A program made the translations under genes and the position numbers. DNA of 64,000 bases, taken from contig NZ_CAMPPE010000001.1 of assembly GCF_946893725.1 (NCBI RefSeq), positions 186,001-250,000 on the forward strand, read 5' to 3'. Below the pieces are notes generated by a model, which saw nothing but the letters and a program-made list of their open reading frames with translations, did not search any database and had not been told where the DNA came from. This DNA is from Anaerococcus sp. Marseille-Q5996 (lineage in GTDB: Bacteria; Bacillota; Clostridia; Tissierellales; Peptoniphilaceae). Position 1 is the stretch's first letter. The number at the start of each line of letters is the position of its first letter. Shown here one piece after another: positions 15,672 through 24,865 of the stretch.

Positions 15672-18188
15672 ATGGATATCAAAAAATACTCACAAGCATC
15701 GGTAGATGTTATTAATCATGCAAATAAAATTGCAATTAGATATAGCAATTCGGAAGTGTCTGACTTGCACTTACTATATGCAATTTTACAAAATCCCGAT
15801 AATCAGATTGCAGAGTTTTTAAAAGAATCAGCTGTTAATTTCCAACAACTTAAGGATGACGTGGAAAATGCTCTGACAAAACTTAGAAGTGCAAAGGGTG
15901 TGACAAATCTTTATGTCAGCAGGTCTTATCAAAAAGTTTTGTTGGTTGCTGAAGAACTTACAAGAAATCTCTTTGAAGAAAAAATTAGACTAGAACATAT
16001 TTTTCTTGCCTTATTAAAGGAGACTGAAACTACAAGTTCCAAAATTTTGGGCCAGCATAAGCTTGATTATGATGGATTTATGCAATTCGTTTCAAGAAAG
16101 TTTAATGAGCAATTTTTAAATGGTATTGCTAAAGAAACCATTGCAAATCTTGAAAAATATGGTCGAAACCTAACCAAGGAAGCTATTGAAGGAAAACTTG
16201 ACCCCGTTATTGGCAGGGATGAGGAAACTCGTAGCGCTATCCGTGTTTTATCCCGTAGGATAAAAAACAATCCGATTTTAATTGGTGAGGCGGGTGTTGG
16301 TAAAACTGCTATTGTTGAAGGGATTGTCCAAAGGATTGTCCAAGGGGATGTGCCAGACAATCTAAAAAATAGGATGGTTTTTTCACTTGATATGACATCT
16401 CTGGTAGCAGGAACAAAATATAGGGGAGATTTTGAGGATAGATTAAAGAAAATCCTTGAGGTTGTAAGGGATTCTGAAGGCAAGATTATTTTATTTATCG
16501 ATGAAATCCACAATATTATTGGTGCAGGAAATACATCAGGAACTATGGATACTGCAAATATCCTAAAACCAATGCTTGCCCGTGGTGAAATCTTAACAAT
16601 AGGTGCAACAACTATCGAAGAATACAAAAAGTATATCGAACAAGATGGAGCCCTTGATCGTAGATTCCAAAAAATAATGGTAAATGAACCAAGTGTTGAA
16701 ACATCAATCGCCATCCTGAGAGGTGTGAAAGGCAAATATGAAAAACATCATATGGTACAAATTTCGGATACTGCTTTAGTAGAAGCTGTTAAGCTTTCAA
16801 AAAGATTTTTATCCTACAGAAAACTACCAGATGTTGCCATAGATGTCATCGATGAGGCTGCGGCATTAACGCGAATGACCAAAGATCAAAAACCTGTCGA
16901 AATAGACAACTTAAACCGCGCGCTAATCCAAGCTGAAATGGAAAAAATAGCCTTAAAGGATGAAACAGACAATATATCACGTGATAGGATTGTCGAAAAA
17001 GAAACAGAGATAGAAAATTTAAAAAACTCTTTGGAAGAAAAAACCAAGTTATACGAGCTTGAAAAAGAAAGACAAGAGCAAATTTTACTTTACGAAAAAG
17101 AACTTGATGACATTTTAGCTGACATAGAAATAGCTCAAAATGAACACAACATTAGCGAATTAGACGAAAAAATCAAGTCTAAAAAATTAGTAGAAGCAAA
17201 ACTTGATAAATTAAATGACCAAGAAGCCTACTATCCACTTTCAACTAGTGTGACAAGTTCTGAAGTAAAAGAGATTATTTCTAAATTATCAGGCATGCCA
17301 AAGGTAAAACTACAACTAAATAAAATCGAAAACCTCGATCAAATCAGGTCAAATATGAAAGAAGAATTTGTAGGCAATGACAAAATGATTGATAAAATCA
17401 TAGATACCTACCTAATTTCTGAGGGTGGTTTGTTTGAAAGAAGCAAACCAATCGGTAGTTTTTTAATTGGCGGCAAGGGCGCTGGCAAAAGTTATATAGC
17501 AGAGCTAACTTCAAAATATCTTTTTGATGGGGAAACTAGTCTTTTAAGATTTGATATGGGTGAATTTACAGAAAAATCAGCCGTTACAAAACTTATTGGA
17601 GCTCCTCCAGGATATGTTGGCTATGAAGTAGGGGGCATCCTAACTGAGGCTATAAGGACAAAACCATATAGCGTAGTTGTATTTAACAATATCGAGAAGG
17701 CAAATGTTGAAATTCAAAGTCTAGTCTCACAAATTTTAAGTGCAGGCAAGTTAAAAGACAACAAGGGCCGCAATATAGATTTGAAAAATACAATGATTTT
17801 CTTAACCACTTCGGAAAATATTAATAATAATTTAGAAAATGATATATCGGGTATAACTAATGTAGTGGATTATGTTTTTTATCTAAACGAACTAGAAAAA
17901 GACTCAATTGATAAACTAATAAAAATTAATTTAAGCAAATTAGAAAATGATTTGGAAGATAATCGTATCAGCCTTAGCTATGATGATCAGTTTATAAAAA
18001 ACCTATCAGCATTTGCAATTGAATATGATATGGACATCAGAGAAATCAAGAAATTTATCGAGCAAGAAGTCTATCTAGAAATTTCTAAAAAAATATTAGA
18101 AACCAAGTCAGATAATCCATTGCAAATAACATTAGCATTTGAAGATGAAAAACTAAATCTGACAGCACAAGAAAAAAATTGGAGGTAA
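15672..18188 (+). CDS. ClpB-like AAA+ ATPase with degenerate second ATPase domain
   Basis: 838 residues. Order: Clp N-domain repeats (about 1-145), AAA1 (about 175-400), a coiled-coil middle domain of about 100 residues (about 420-522) resembling ClpB more than ClpC, and AAA2 (about 560-835). AAA1 is intact: Walker A GEAGVGKT (205-212), pore loop KYRG (249-252), Walker B ILFIDE (273-278), Arg fingers 330-331. AAA2 keeps Walker A GGKGAGKS (600-607) and pore GYVG (647-650), but the Walker B acidic pair is Asn-Asn (FNNIEKAN, 672-673), the sensor-1 Asn position reads TTSEN, and the usual PEFxNRxD arginine-finger segment is absent. AAA2 may bind but probably cannot hydrolyse ATP. RBS GGAGG at 15656-15660. 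It ends 2 bases before the TIGR00300-like pair, suggesting a dedicated partner or chaperone. It is probably not the cell's main ClpB. Confidence 0.85.
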   Translation: MDIKKYSQASVDVINHANKIAIRYSNSEVSDLHLLYAILQNPDNQIAEFLKESAVNFQQLKDDVENALTKLRSAKGVTNLYVSRSYQKVLLVAEELTRNLFEEKIRLEHIFLALLKETETTSSKILGQHKLDYDGFMQFVSRKFNEQFLNGIAKETIANLEKYGRNLTKEAIEGKLDPVIGRDEETRSAIRVLSRRIKNNPILIGEAGVGKTAIVEGIVQRIVQGDVPDNLKNRMVFSLDMTSLVAGTKYRGDFEDRLKKILEVVRDSEGKIILFIDEIHNIIGAGNTSGTMDTANILKPMLARGEILTIGATTIEEYKKYIEQDGALDRRFQKIMVNEPSVETSIAILRGVKGKYEKHHMVQISDTALVEAVKLSKRFLSYRKLPDVAIDVIDEAAALTRMTKDQKPVEIDNLNRALIQAEMEKIALKDETDNISRDRIVEKETEIENLKNSLEEKTKLYELEKERQEQILLYEKELDDILADIEIAQNEHNISELDEKIKSKKLVEAKLDKLNDQEAYYPLSTSVTSSEVKEIISKLSGMPKVKLQLNKIENLDQIRSNMKEEFVGNDKMIDKIIDTYLISEGGLFERSKPIGSFLIGGKGAGKSYIAELTSKYLFDGETSLLRFDMGEFTEKSAVTKLIGAPPGYVGYEVGGILTEAIRTKPYSVVVFNNIEKANVEIQSLVSQILSAGKLKDNKGRNIDLKNTMIFLTTSENINNNLENDISGITNVVDYVFYLNELEKDSIDKLIKINLSKLENDLEDNRISLSYDDQFIKNLSAFAIEYDMDIREIKKFIEQEVYLEISKKILETKSDNPLQITLAFEDEKLNLTAQEKNWR

Positions 18189-18190
18189 AA

Positions 18191-19363
18191 ATGGCTTTTC
18201 AAGTACCAGAATATGTTTGTCCAAACTTTTCAGATGAAAAGTTTAAAAACGCACAAGATGTAAAACTAGGTAAAGTTGAAAAAGATGGTGTAGCACCAGA
18301 TAACTTTTATCTAACAACTTACATGCCAACTTACTACAAAAAAGATGGCGAATGGATCCTACCAGAACACACATCACTTAACTGTGTAGCAGTTGCTGAG
18401 GGTGATGACATAGTTATCAAAGAAATCAGAGACCTAAAATCAGGTGATGAAGTAGTTTTAAGAGGCGATGATGATGCTGAAAGCGGAATTTATGTAAACG
18501 CAGAAGGATTCCCAGAAGAAGTTTACTCAAGACCTGGAAAATCAGTAGAAACATCATTCTCAAATGACTATGACAAATTATTTGAATTAATGGAACATGA
18601 ACGTGATAGCGAAGATGGATACATAGTTTGGGTTCTAGGACCAAGTGTAGTATTCGACTATGATACAAGAAATGCTTTAAACAAACTAGCAGAAAATGGT
18701 TACATTAACTCATTACTAGCAGGTAACGCTATGTGTACTCACGACCTAGAAGGTGGATTCTTACAAACAGCATTAGGTCAAAATATTTACACACAAGTTA
18801 ACCAACCAATGGGTCACTACAACCACTTAGACTTATTAAACGAAGTAAGAGATGCTGGTTCTATCAAAGAATTTATTGCTGGTGGTAATGTAAAAGATGG
18901 TATCATCAAAACACTTTCTGATATGGATGTTCCATTTGTACTTTCAGGATCAATCAGAGATGACGGTCCACTTCCAGAAGTACACGGAGATACAGATGAT
19001 GCACTAAATGCAACAAAAGAAGAACTTGATAAAGCAACAATGGTTATTTGTATAGCAACAATGCTTCACAGCTTATCAGTTGCAAACCTAGCATCAAGCT
19101 ACAAAAAAAGAACAGATGGAACAGTTTCACCAGTTTATATGTACTCAATCGACGTTACAGAAAACGTAGTACACAAAGTAGGTGCAGCAAGAGAATACAT
19201 GGGATTTGTACCAATGGTAACAAACGTACAAGACTTTGTAGTTAACTGTGAAAAAGCATTAGTTTCTCCAGCTCAAGGAGTACTTTCTGAAGATATGGAA
19301 ATTCCAGAAACTGAACACGTACAAATAACAGGCCACAAAGAACAAAGCAAGGAGGAATTATAA
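18191..19363 (+). CDS. TIGR00300/AgrE-C-terminal-like (ornithine cyclodeaminase-like) protein, subunit A
   Basis: 390 residues matching the C-terminal nucleotide-binding region of the TIGR00300 family (archaeal ornithine cyclodeaminase, C-terminal part of cyanobacterial AgrE/ArgZ). Family motifs seen: NFYLTTYMPTY (38-48), WVLGPSVV (147-154), LLAGNAMCTHDLE (175-187, His184), GHYNHL (208-213, His209 and His212), SGSIRDDGPLPEV (252-264) and ATMLHSLSVANL (289-300, His293). It lacks the roughly 100-residue N-terminal LOR/SDH domain of the archaeal enzymes and has an acidic C-terminal tail. Start 18191 is set by GGAGG at 18181-18185; a TTG further upstream is inside that RBS. Codon use suggests high expression. 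The neighbouring lar and nickel genes make a nickel-pincer cofactor a plausible partner. The exact reaction is unknown. Confidence 0.8.
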   Translation: MAFQVPEYVCPNFSDEKFKNAQDVKLGKVEKDGVAPDNFYLTTYMPTYYKKDGEWILPEHTSLNCVAVAEGDDIVIKEIRDLKSGDEVVLRGDDDAESGIYVNAEGFPEEVYSRPGKSVETSFSNDYDKLFELMEHERDSEDGYIVWVLGPSVVFDYDTRNALNKLAENGYINSLLAGNAMCTHDLEGGFLQTALGQNIYTQVNQPMGHYNHLDLLNEVRDAGSIKEFIAGGNVKDGIIKTLSDMDVPFVLSGSIRDDGPLPEVHGDTDDALNATKEELDKATMVICIATMLHSLSVANLASSYKKRTDGTVSPVYMYSIDVTENVVHKVGAAREYMGFVPMVTNVQDFVVNCEKALVSPAQGVLSEDMEIPETEHVQITGHKEQSKEEL

Positions 19364-19364
19364 G

Positions 19365-20459
19365 ATGAAATTTGAAATGCCAAAATATCATCATCCTGAT
19401 TTCGATCAAGATTTCTTAAAAAATGCACCAAATGTTAAACTTGAAGAAGTAACAGAAGAAGGCATCAGCCCACGTAACTACCACGCATTATCAGTATTCC
19501 CAGAATACTTCAAAGTTAATGACAAATGGGTACTTGCTACAGAATCAAGAATGGATACTGTTTGTGTAGTAAATGATACACCAGGTGAAGAAAGTGTCGA
19601 CATCGTTGAATTTAGAAACCTAAAAGTAGGCGATAAAGTAGCAATCGGACGTACAGAAGATGCTTCAGAAGGTATCTATGTATGGACTCAAGGATTCTTA
19701 GAAGAAGGATCAGAAAAAGATACATTTGCTTTCCGTTCAGGTCGTTCAAGAGAAACAGCTTTCTCAATGGACTATGACAACCTATACGAAGTACTTAAAC
19801 ACGAAAAAGAAAACAACGGCTATGTAACAATAGTAGTTGGTTCTGCAATTGCCCTAGATAGAGACGCTAGGCTTGCTTTACAAAGACTAGTTGAAAATGG
19901 ATATATCAACGCAATCTTCTGTGGTACTGAAACAGCAGCATTTGACCTTGAACGTGGATTATATGGTACATCTTGGGGACAAGAACACTTTGAAAAAGAA
20001 CAAAACTCTACAAGAAACCTATACGAAACTATCAACTTAGCTCGTAAATACGGTTCAACAAAAGCATTAGTAGAATCTGGACAAGTAAAAGATGGTTTCA
20101 TCAAAGCATGTGTTGAAAATGACGTAGATTTTGTAATCGCTGGTACAATCCGTGATAGATTTGGTCTTCCAGAAACAATCAACAATGTTTATGAAGCCCA
20201 AGATGCTATGAGAGCTCACTCAAGAAAAACTTCTACAATCATCATGCTTTCAGCAATCTTATTTACAATTGCAACAGGTAATATGACTCCATCATACAAC
20301 GAATTTGATGGCGAAGTAAGACCAGTTTACATGTACACAGTAGATATCCAAGAATTCGCTGTAAACAAACTTTCTGACAGGGGTACAGTAACAGCTGTTA
20401 CTATGGTAACAAATACACAAGACTTCATCAGAAACGTAGATAGAGCTTTAAATAACTAA
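19365..20459 (+). CDS. TIGR00300/AgrE-C-terminal-like protein, divergent subunit B
   Basis: 364 residues, a clear paralogue of the upstream gene along its whole length (shared GYIN, GSIKEF/GSTKAL, VKDGxIK, PVYMY, MVTNxQDF). The positions that hold conserved His in subunit A are changed: FDLE (Phe193) replaces HDLE, the GHxxH segment reads STRNLYE (215-221), and MLHS becomes AILFT (297-301). SIRDDGPLP becomes TIRDRFGLP (261-269). It may therefore be a structural or regulatory subunit, or act on another substrate. RBS AAGGAGG lies at the end of gene A and the start is one base after its stop, so the two are coupled and probably form a hetero-oligomer. Confidence 0.8.
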   Translation: MKFEMPKYHHPDFDQDFLKNAPNVKLEEVTEEGISPRNYHALSVFPEYFKVNDKWVLATESRMDTVCVVNDTPGEESVDIVEFRNLKVGDKVAIGRTEDASEGIYVWTQGFLEEGSEKDTFAFRSGRSRETAFSMDYDNLYEVLKHEKENNGYVTIVVGSAIALDRDARLALQRLVENGYINAIFCGTETAAFDLERGLYGTSWGQEHFEKEQNSTRNLYETINLARKYGSTKALVESGQVKDGFIKACVENDVDFVIAGTIRDRFGLPETINNVYEAQDAMRAHSRKTSTIIMLSAILFTIATGNMTPSYNEFDGEVRPVYMYTVDIQEFAVNKLSDRGTVTAVTMVTNTQDFIRNVDRALNN

Positions 20460-20548
20460 AAATAATATAAGAGCAAAAGCTCGCAGAAAATAGAATAAAT
20501 AAAATATTCATACTTTATGAGTATTTTATAAATTGATTCTAATAAATT

Positions 20549-20588
20549 AGGCTGATTTTTACACTTCTTTGTAGGATCAGCCTTTTTT
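20549..20588 (+). terminator. Rho-independent terminator after the TIGR00300-like pair
   Basis: Arms AGGCTGAT (20549-20556) and ATCAGCCT (20576-20583), then a T-run. It separates the clpB-like/TIGR00300 unit from the lar unit, so the two are probably independently transcribed. Confidence 0.88.
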
Positions 20589-20622
20589 TGGATAAAAATT
20601 AGAGAATAATAAAAAATCTTTG

Positions 20623-20636
20623 TATACATATGTATA
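20623..20636. promoter_or_regulatory. Perfect 14-base palindrome upstream of larE
   Basis: TATACATATGTATA lies about 125 bases before larE and overlaps a TATAAT-like box (20633-20638). A possible operator for a nickel- or cofactor-responsive regulator; it does not look like the E. coli NikR site. No direct evidence of binding. Confidence 0.35.
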
Positions 20637-20759
20637 ATTATTAGTAAAGAACTAAGGATTATACAAAAGTCTCGTACTATGATAAAATAATATTGTAAAA
20701 TGTCAATATAGCTACAAAATTATTTTAAAGTGTGGCTTTACTTATAGAAAGGATTTTTT

Positions 20760-21635
20760 ATGGAAAAAACAGTAACAAGTATTAATGCAGAAAAAAAGGA
20801 AAAGTTAAATAGCATCATAAAAGAATTGCTAGATGAAAAATTTGTTTTAGCATTTTCTGGTGGTGTAGATAGTACACTTATCTTAAAACTAGCTTCAGAA
20901 TTAAGAGAAAATCGTGATGACGTTGTTGCAATGACTTTTGTAACAGAGTTTTCGCCTAAAGATGAGCTAGATGAATGTATAAGACTTGCAAAAGAAATGG
21001 ATGTAGAACTTCACGTTGCAAATGTAAGTATCATGGACAATGAAAAACTACTTAACAACGTAAACTACAGATGCTACCACTGTAAAGGTGGACTTTTTGA
21101 AAACTGCTTTAACTTAAAAGATGAACTTGGTTATGGATTTGTAGTTGATGGTACAAACCTAGATGACTACCAAGTATTTAGACCAGGTATCAAAGCACTA
21201 AAAGACTTGGGCGCAAGATCTCCGCTTTATGAAGCTGGACTAAGCAAGGCAGAAGTACGCGCTTATTCAAAAGAACTAGGTGTAGAAACTCACAAAAAAC
21301 CTTCAAAACCATGTATGGCAACAAGATTCCCATATAATACAAGAATTGATATAGATAAATTCCCAATGATTGAAGAAGCTGAAAACTACTTAGAAAGCTT
21401 AGGTTTTGCGGTAAATAGAGTTAGAATTTACGGAGATAACACTAGAATTGAAGTAGAAAAAGAAAAACTAGGCCAAGTTTTTGAACACGCTGAAGAAATT
21501 GTAAAGAAATTCAAAGACTTAGGATTTAAATACGTAAATATCGACTTAGAAGGCTACAGATCTGGTTCTATGGATGAAGTTGTAGATGACAATTTAAAAA
21601 CAGAAGTAAATCCATGGTTAGCTAATGAACAATAA
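20760..21635 (+). CDS. larE: Nickel-pincer cofactor biosynthesis sulfur transferase LarE
   Basis: 291 residues of the PP-loop ATP pyrophosphatase fold. The PP-loop is SGGVDST (33-39); DGTNLDD (130-136) and PCMATRFPY (Cys185) are LarE signatures. In characterised LarE the equivalent Cys donates its sulfur to the pyridinium carboxylate intermediate made by LarB, leaving dehydroalanine. This protein also has CYHC (105-108), so it may belong to LarE variants with extra cysteines that bind an Fe-S cluster and work catalytically; this is inference. RBS GAAAGGA. larB starts within its last codons (11-base overlap). Confidence 0.93.
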   Translation: MEKTVTSINAEKKEKLNSIIKELLDEKFVLAFSGGVDSTLILKLASELRENRDDVVAMTFVTEFSPKDELDECIRLAKEMDVELHVANVSIMDNEKLLNNVNYRCYHCKGGLFENCFNLKDELGYGFVVDGTNLDDYQVFRPGIKALKDLGARSPLYEAGLSKAEVRAYSKELGVETHKKPSKPCMATRFPYNTRIDIDKFPMIEEAENYLESLGFAVNRVRIYGDNTRIEVEKEKLGQVFEHAEEIVKKFKDLGFKYVNIDLEGYRSGSMDEVVDDNLKTEVNPWLANEQ

Positions 21636-22371
21636 AGAATTTTTAGAAAAAATAAAAAATAATGAAATATCTATAAATGAAGGTCTAGATTACCTAAAAG
21701 AATTTAACTATAAGGACTTAGACTTTGCAAAATTAGATTTCCAAAGAAAAGAACGCCGCGGATTTGGTGAGACAATTTTTTGTGAGGGCAAGGAGGACTT
21801 TGCCCTTGCAGAAATTTATAAATCTTTTAGCGAGCGTAAGGAATCAGTAATTGGCACAAGAGCTACTCCTAGCCAATATGAAAGAGTCCTTGAACTTGTA
21901 CCAGAAGCAAAATATGATCCAACTGGAAGGATTATTTCTCTTGTTTATGAACAGAGTCCCAAAATAGGAAATATTGCCATTTGTACAGGTGGTACTGCAG
22001 ATTTAAAGGTGGCTGAAGAAGCTAGGATAACTGCAGAATTTTTTGGTGCAAATGTTAGTAAATTTTATGATGTTGGAGTTTCAGGACTTCACAGACTAAC
22101 TTCAAAAATTGATGAAATTTCAAAGGCCAATGTAATTATTGCAATTGCAGGTATGGAAGGTGCTCTTCCAACAGTTATTGGCGGTTTGGTAAATAAACCA
22201 ATTATTGCTGTGCCAACATCTATCGGCTATGGAGCAAATTTTAAGGGTCTTTCAGCCCTACTTACCATGCTAAATACCTGTGCTGAGGGTGTCAATGTTG
22301 TAAATATAGACAATGGATATAGTGCATCCTACAATGCTTGTCAGATTAATAAATTGATTGAGGAGAAGTAA
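21625..22371 (+). CDS. larB: Nickel-pincer cofactor biosynthesis carboxylase LarB
   Basis: 248 residues. The C-terminal half (about 115-245) resembles PurE (NCAIR mutase) with CTGGTADLKVAEEA and AGMEGALPTVIGGLVNKPIIAVPTS; the N-terminus carries the LarB-specific GFGETIFCEGK. LarB carboxylates nicotinic acid adenine dinucleotide at C5 and cleaves it to the dicarboxylated mononucleotide, the first step toward the nickel-pincer nucleotide. Overlap with larE and zero-spacing to larC indicate one operon. The absence of other pur genes nearby rules out a purine role. Confidence 0.95.
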   Translation: MNNKEFLEKIKNNEISINEGLDYLKEFNYKDLDFAKLDFQRKERRGFGETIFCEGKEDFALAEIYKSFSERKESVIGTRATPSQYERVLELVPEAKYDPTGRIISLVYEQSPKIGNIAICTGGTADLKVAEEARITAEFFGANVSKFYDVGVSGLHRLTSKIDEISKANVIIAIAGMEGALPTVIGGLVNKPIIAVPTSIGYGANFKGLSALLTMLNTCAEGVNVVNIDNGYSASYNACQINKLIEEK

Positions 22372-23639
22372 ATGGATTTATATTTTGAAATGAACTCTGG
22401 AATTGCTGGGGATATGACAATTGCAGCACTTCTAGATCTTGGAGCTAGTAAGGAAAAGCTAGTTAAGGCTATCGAATCAATGGGCATAGATGGCTATGAA
22501 TTGGTTTTTGATAGAAAAATTAAAAACAATATAGATGCAAATAACTTTGATGTTATTTTATCAAATCATGACCACGACCACCATCATGATCATGATCACG
22601 ATCATAACCATGACCACACTCATGAACACGTGGATGAAAATGGCAATACTTACACACATTCCCATTCTGATGACCACCATGGCCATAGACATTTAAAAGA
22701 AATTACAGACTTAATCAACAAAGCAGATATTTCTCAAAGAGCGAAAAAAGATGCCCTTGGTATCTTTGAAATCATTGCTGATGCAGAAGCAAAAGCTCAT
22801 GGGATTGAAAAATCAGCAGTTCACTTCCATGAAGTAGGAGCGGTTGATTCAATAATTGATATTATAGGCACAGCTGTCCTAATCGATGATTTGGGAGTGG
22901 AAAATATTTATTTTTCAGATCTTAGCGAGGGTTATGGCTACCAATATTCATCTCACGGGCAAATGCCAATACCAGTGCCAGCTGTCATAAATATCCTTGC
23001 AGGTTCTAATATAAATCTAAAACTTTTGGATGAAGAAGGCGAACACGTAACTCCAACTGGTGCTGCTATTGTAAGATATTATGATAATGGCGAAAAAATC
23101 AATAGTTTTAAAGTAAAAAATGTAGGACTTGGAGCTGGCAACAAAGACTTTGCAAAATACACAAATATCTTGCGAGTAATGGAAATTGAAAGCAGTAAAA
23201 AAAAACACTAGAAATACTGGAAACTAATATAGACGATAGTACAGGAGAGATTTTGGGTTTTATAGTAGATGAATGTATGAAATACGCCCTAGACGTCTTT
23301 TATACACCAATATTTATGAAAAAAAATCGCCCAGCCTATAAGCTTTCAATTATTTGCGATTTGGAAAATGAGAAAGCCATTGAAGATTTAATTTTCAAAC
23401 ATAGCACAAGCATTGGCATAAGAAAAATTCCAATTGAAAGGGACATCCTAGATCGCAAAAAAGAATCACTCACTTATGAGGGGAGTGAGTACGATTATAA
23501 AATTGTTAGTCACAATGGCGAAGAATATGTGTATCCGGAATTTGAATCAGCTAAGGACCTTGCAATTAAAAATGACATCGGCATAAAAACTGCCTTTGAT
23601 TTGTTAAAAAAATTATATGTTAAGAAGGAAGATAAATGA
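22372..23639 (+). CDS. larC: Nickel-pincer cofactor nickel-insertion protein LarC (made by -1 frameshift)
   Basis: LarC inserts nickel into the pincer nucleotide. It is encoded in two frames. Frame 0 (22372-23211, LarC1, 279 aa) has the N-terminal EMNSGIAGDMTIAALLDLGA, a His/Asp-rich metal-binding segment (66-107) and FHEVGAVDSIIDIIG. It ends at TAG after nine A residues (23197-23205). Slipping back one base on A AAA AAA continues into ACA CTA GAA and gives LEILETNIDDSTGE, then LDVFYTPIFMKKNRP, the conserved LarC2 sequence, to the stop at 23637-23639. The fusion is about 422 aa, the full LarC length. A programmed frameshift at the same junction is known for Lactobacillus plantarum larC. The ATP-binding protein gene overlaps its end by 4 bases. 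Confidence 0.9.
23197..23211 (+). other. Predicted -1 ribosomal frameshift site in larC
   Basis: Nine consecutive A (23197-23205) read as AAA AAA AAA, followed by CAC TAG in frame 0. The heptamer A AAA AAA at 23199-23205 lets two Lys-tRNAs slip back one base, entering the frame that encodes LarC2. I see no obvious strong downstream stem-loop. A sequencing error in the homopolymer is the main alternative. Confidence 0.75.
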
Positions 23640-24865
23640 AGTATTTCAAAGCATTATTACTATCTTTAATACTAATTTTAGCTGGATGTACAAACAATCA
23701 AGAAGCAAAAACTGATGAAAATACATCCACAGAAACAAAAGTAGAAGAAAATACAAGTGAGAAAGAAAAAACTGAGCTTTCTGAAAATAAAAAAGAAGAC
23801 TTAAATAGTGAAGAAAAAACGGGTGGCAAAATAGTTGTAAGAGACCTAGATGGCAATGAAATTACTTTAGACAAGCCACTTGAAAAAGTAATTATCCAAG
23901 GCTCATCATCAGGTGGTCCATTTATGACAATGATGTATTTGGATAAGGATAATTTCCTATCAAAAATCGCAGCCATGGATGATAGTGTAAAACTTGATAG
24001 AAACGATTTCTATACTCGTTTAGCACAAGTAATGCCAGAAATCGAAGATGTGCCACGTATTGCAAACTTCATGGATAACGATTTTTCTTATGAAGCTATC
24101 CTAAATACAGATGCTGATGGGATAATTGCACCAATCGGATTTAAAAGCCAAATTGAAGCAATCCAAGAAAAAATCGACATCCCAGTATTTTATGTGGACT
24201 ATCATTCACAAGAGTTTGATAAGCACATTGCTTCAACAAAATTGATTGCCCAAGTAACTGGACTTGATAAAAATTTGGATGAACTTATTGATTTTTACAC
24301 ATCAAAAGTAAGTCCAATCTTAGATAAAAAGTTTGAAGAAGATCAAAAACCAAAAGTTTATGTAGAACATGGTTACGAGGGTGAAAAAGAGTACGGAAAC
24401 TCTTATGGATCTAACAAAATGTGGGGCAAAATAATAGAAGATTGTGGTGGCCACAATATAGGTTCAGATGCTCTAGGATCTGATGAAGCAATCCCTTTAT
24501 CAAGTGAATTTGTTTTATCTGAAGATCCAGAAAAAATTATCCTAACAGGATCCCAATGGATAGAAAAACCACATTCTATGAAAATGGGCTATGACACAAG
24601 TACAGATCAAGTAAAAGAAAAAATTGATCTTTATAATTCTCGCTCAGGCTGGTCAGACTTAGAAGCTATGAGAAATAAAGAAATTTATGTTATTAGCCAA
24701 CAGCTAGTACGTGATATGAGTGACTTTTATTCATATGAATATATAGCAAAGACCCTACATCCAGAAGAGTATAAGGATTTAGATCCAGAAAAAGATTTTG
24801 AAGAGTTTTACCAAAAATTTATGCCAATTGGCTTAGAAGGAACTTGGTCATATAAATATGAATAG
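23636..24865 (+). CDS. ABC transporter substrate-binding lipoprotein, probably for nickel or nickel chelate
   Basis: 409 residues with a lipoprotein signal peptide (LILILAGC, lipid Cys18), a charged Glu/Lys/Thr-rich linker (about 20-60) and a BtuF/FepB-type periplasmic-binding fold (VVRDLDGNEITLDKPLEKVII start). This family carries vitamin B12, siderophores, haem or nickel. Its start overlaps the larC stop by 4 bases, and it is the first of a three-gene importer, so nickel is the most likely cargo. Lipid anchoring places it outside the cytoplasmic membrane. Confidence 0.85.
   Translation: MKYFKALLLSLILILAGCTNNQEAKTDENTSTETKVEENTSEKEKTELSENKKEDLNSEEKTGGKIVVRDLDGNEITLDKPLEKVIIQGSSSGGPFMTMMYLDKDNFLSKIAAMDDSVKLDRNDFYTRLAQVMPEIEDVPRIANFMDNDFSYEAILNTDADGIIAPIGFKSQIEAIQEKIDIPVFYVDYHSQEFDKHIASTKLIAQVTGLDKNLDELIDFYTSKVSPILDKKFEEDQKPKVYVEHGYEGEKEYGNSYGSNKMWGKIIEDCGGHNIGSDALGSDEAIPLSSEFVLSEDPEKIILTGSQWIEKPHSMKMGYDTSTDQVKEKIDLYNSRSGWSDLEAMRNKEIYVISQQLVRDMSDFYSYEYIAKTLHPEEYKDLDPEKDFEEFYQKFMPIGLEGTWSYKYE

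Larger units (their letters stand above)
20460..20759 (+). promoter_or_regulatory. Intergenic region: hairpins, terminator and larE upstream region
   Basis: From left to right it holds a GAGC/GCTC hairpin (20471-20482), an AAAATATTCAT/ATGAGTATTTT inverted repeat (about 20502-20528), the main terminator (20549-20588), a perfect palindrome TATACATATGTATA (20623-20636) and an AT-rich stretch up to the larE RBS (AGAAAGGA). Several -10-like TATAAT or TATGAT boxes exist, but I cannot pick a single promoter with confidence. No NiCo riboswitch structure is evident. Confidence 0.5.

Noticed and set aside
16067-16735. 222-codon minus-strand frame within the clpB-like gene
   Set aside because: Antisense to the intact AAA1 domain and lacking an RBS.
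20460-20759. Nickel/cobalt riboswitch before larE
   Set aside because: I could not find the expected GC-rich four-way junction; the region is AT-rich with only a terminator and a palindrome.
22564-22695. His/Asp-rich coding repeat as a DNA repeat or satellite
   Set aside because: It encodes the metal-binding segment of LarC, a known property of the family.
23253-23639. Independent LarC2 gene starting at TTG 23253 after AGGAGAG
   Set aside because: Sequence encoding conserved LarC residues (LEILETNIDD) lies upstream in the same frame, so fusion by frameshift explains the region better. Internal initiation remains a minor possibility.
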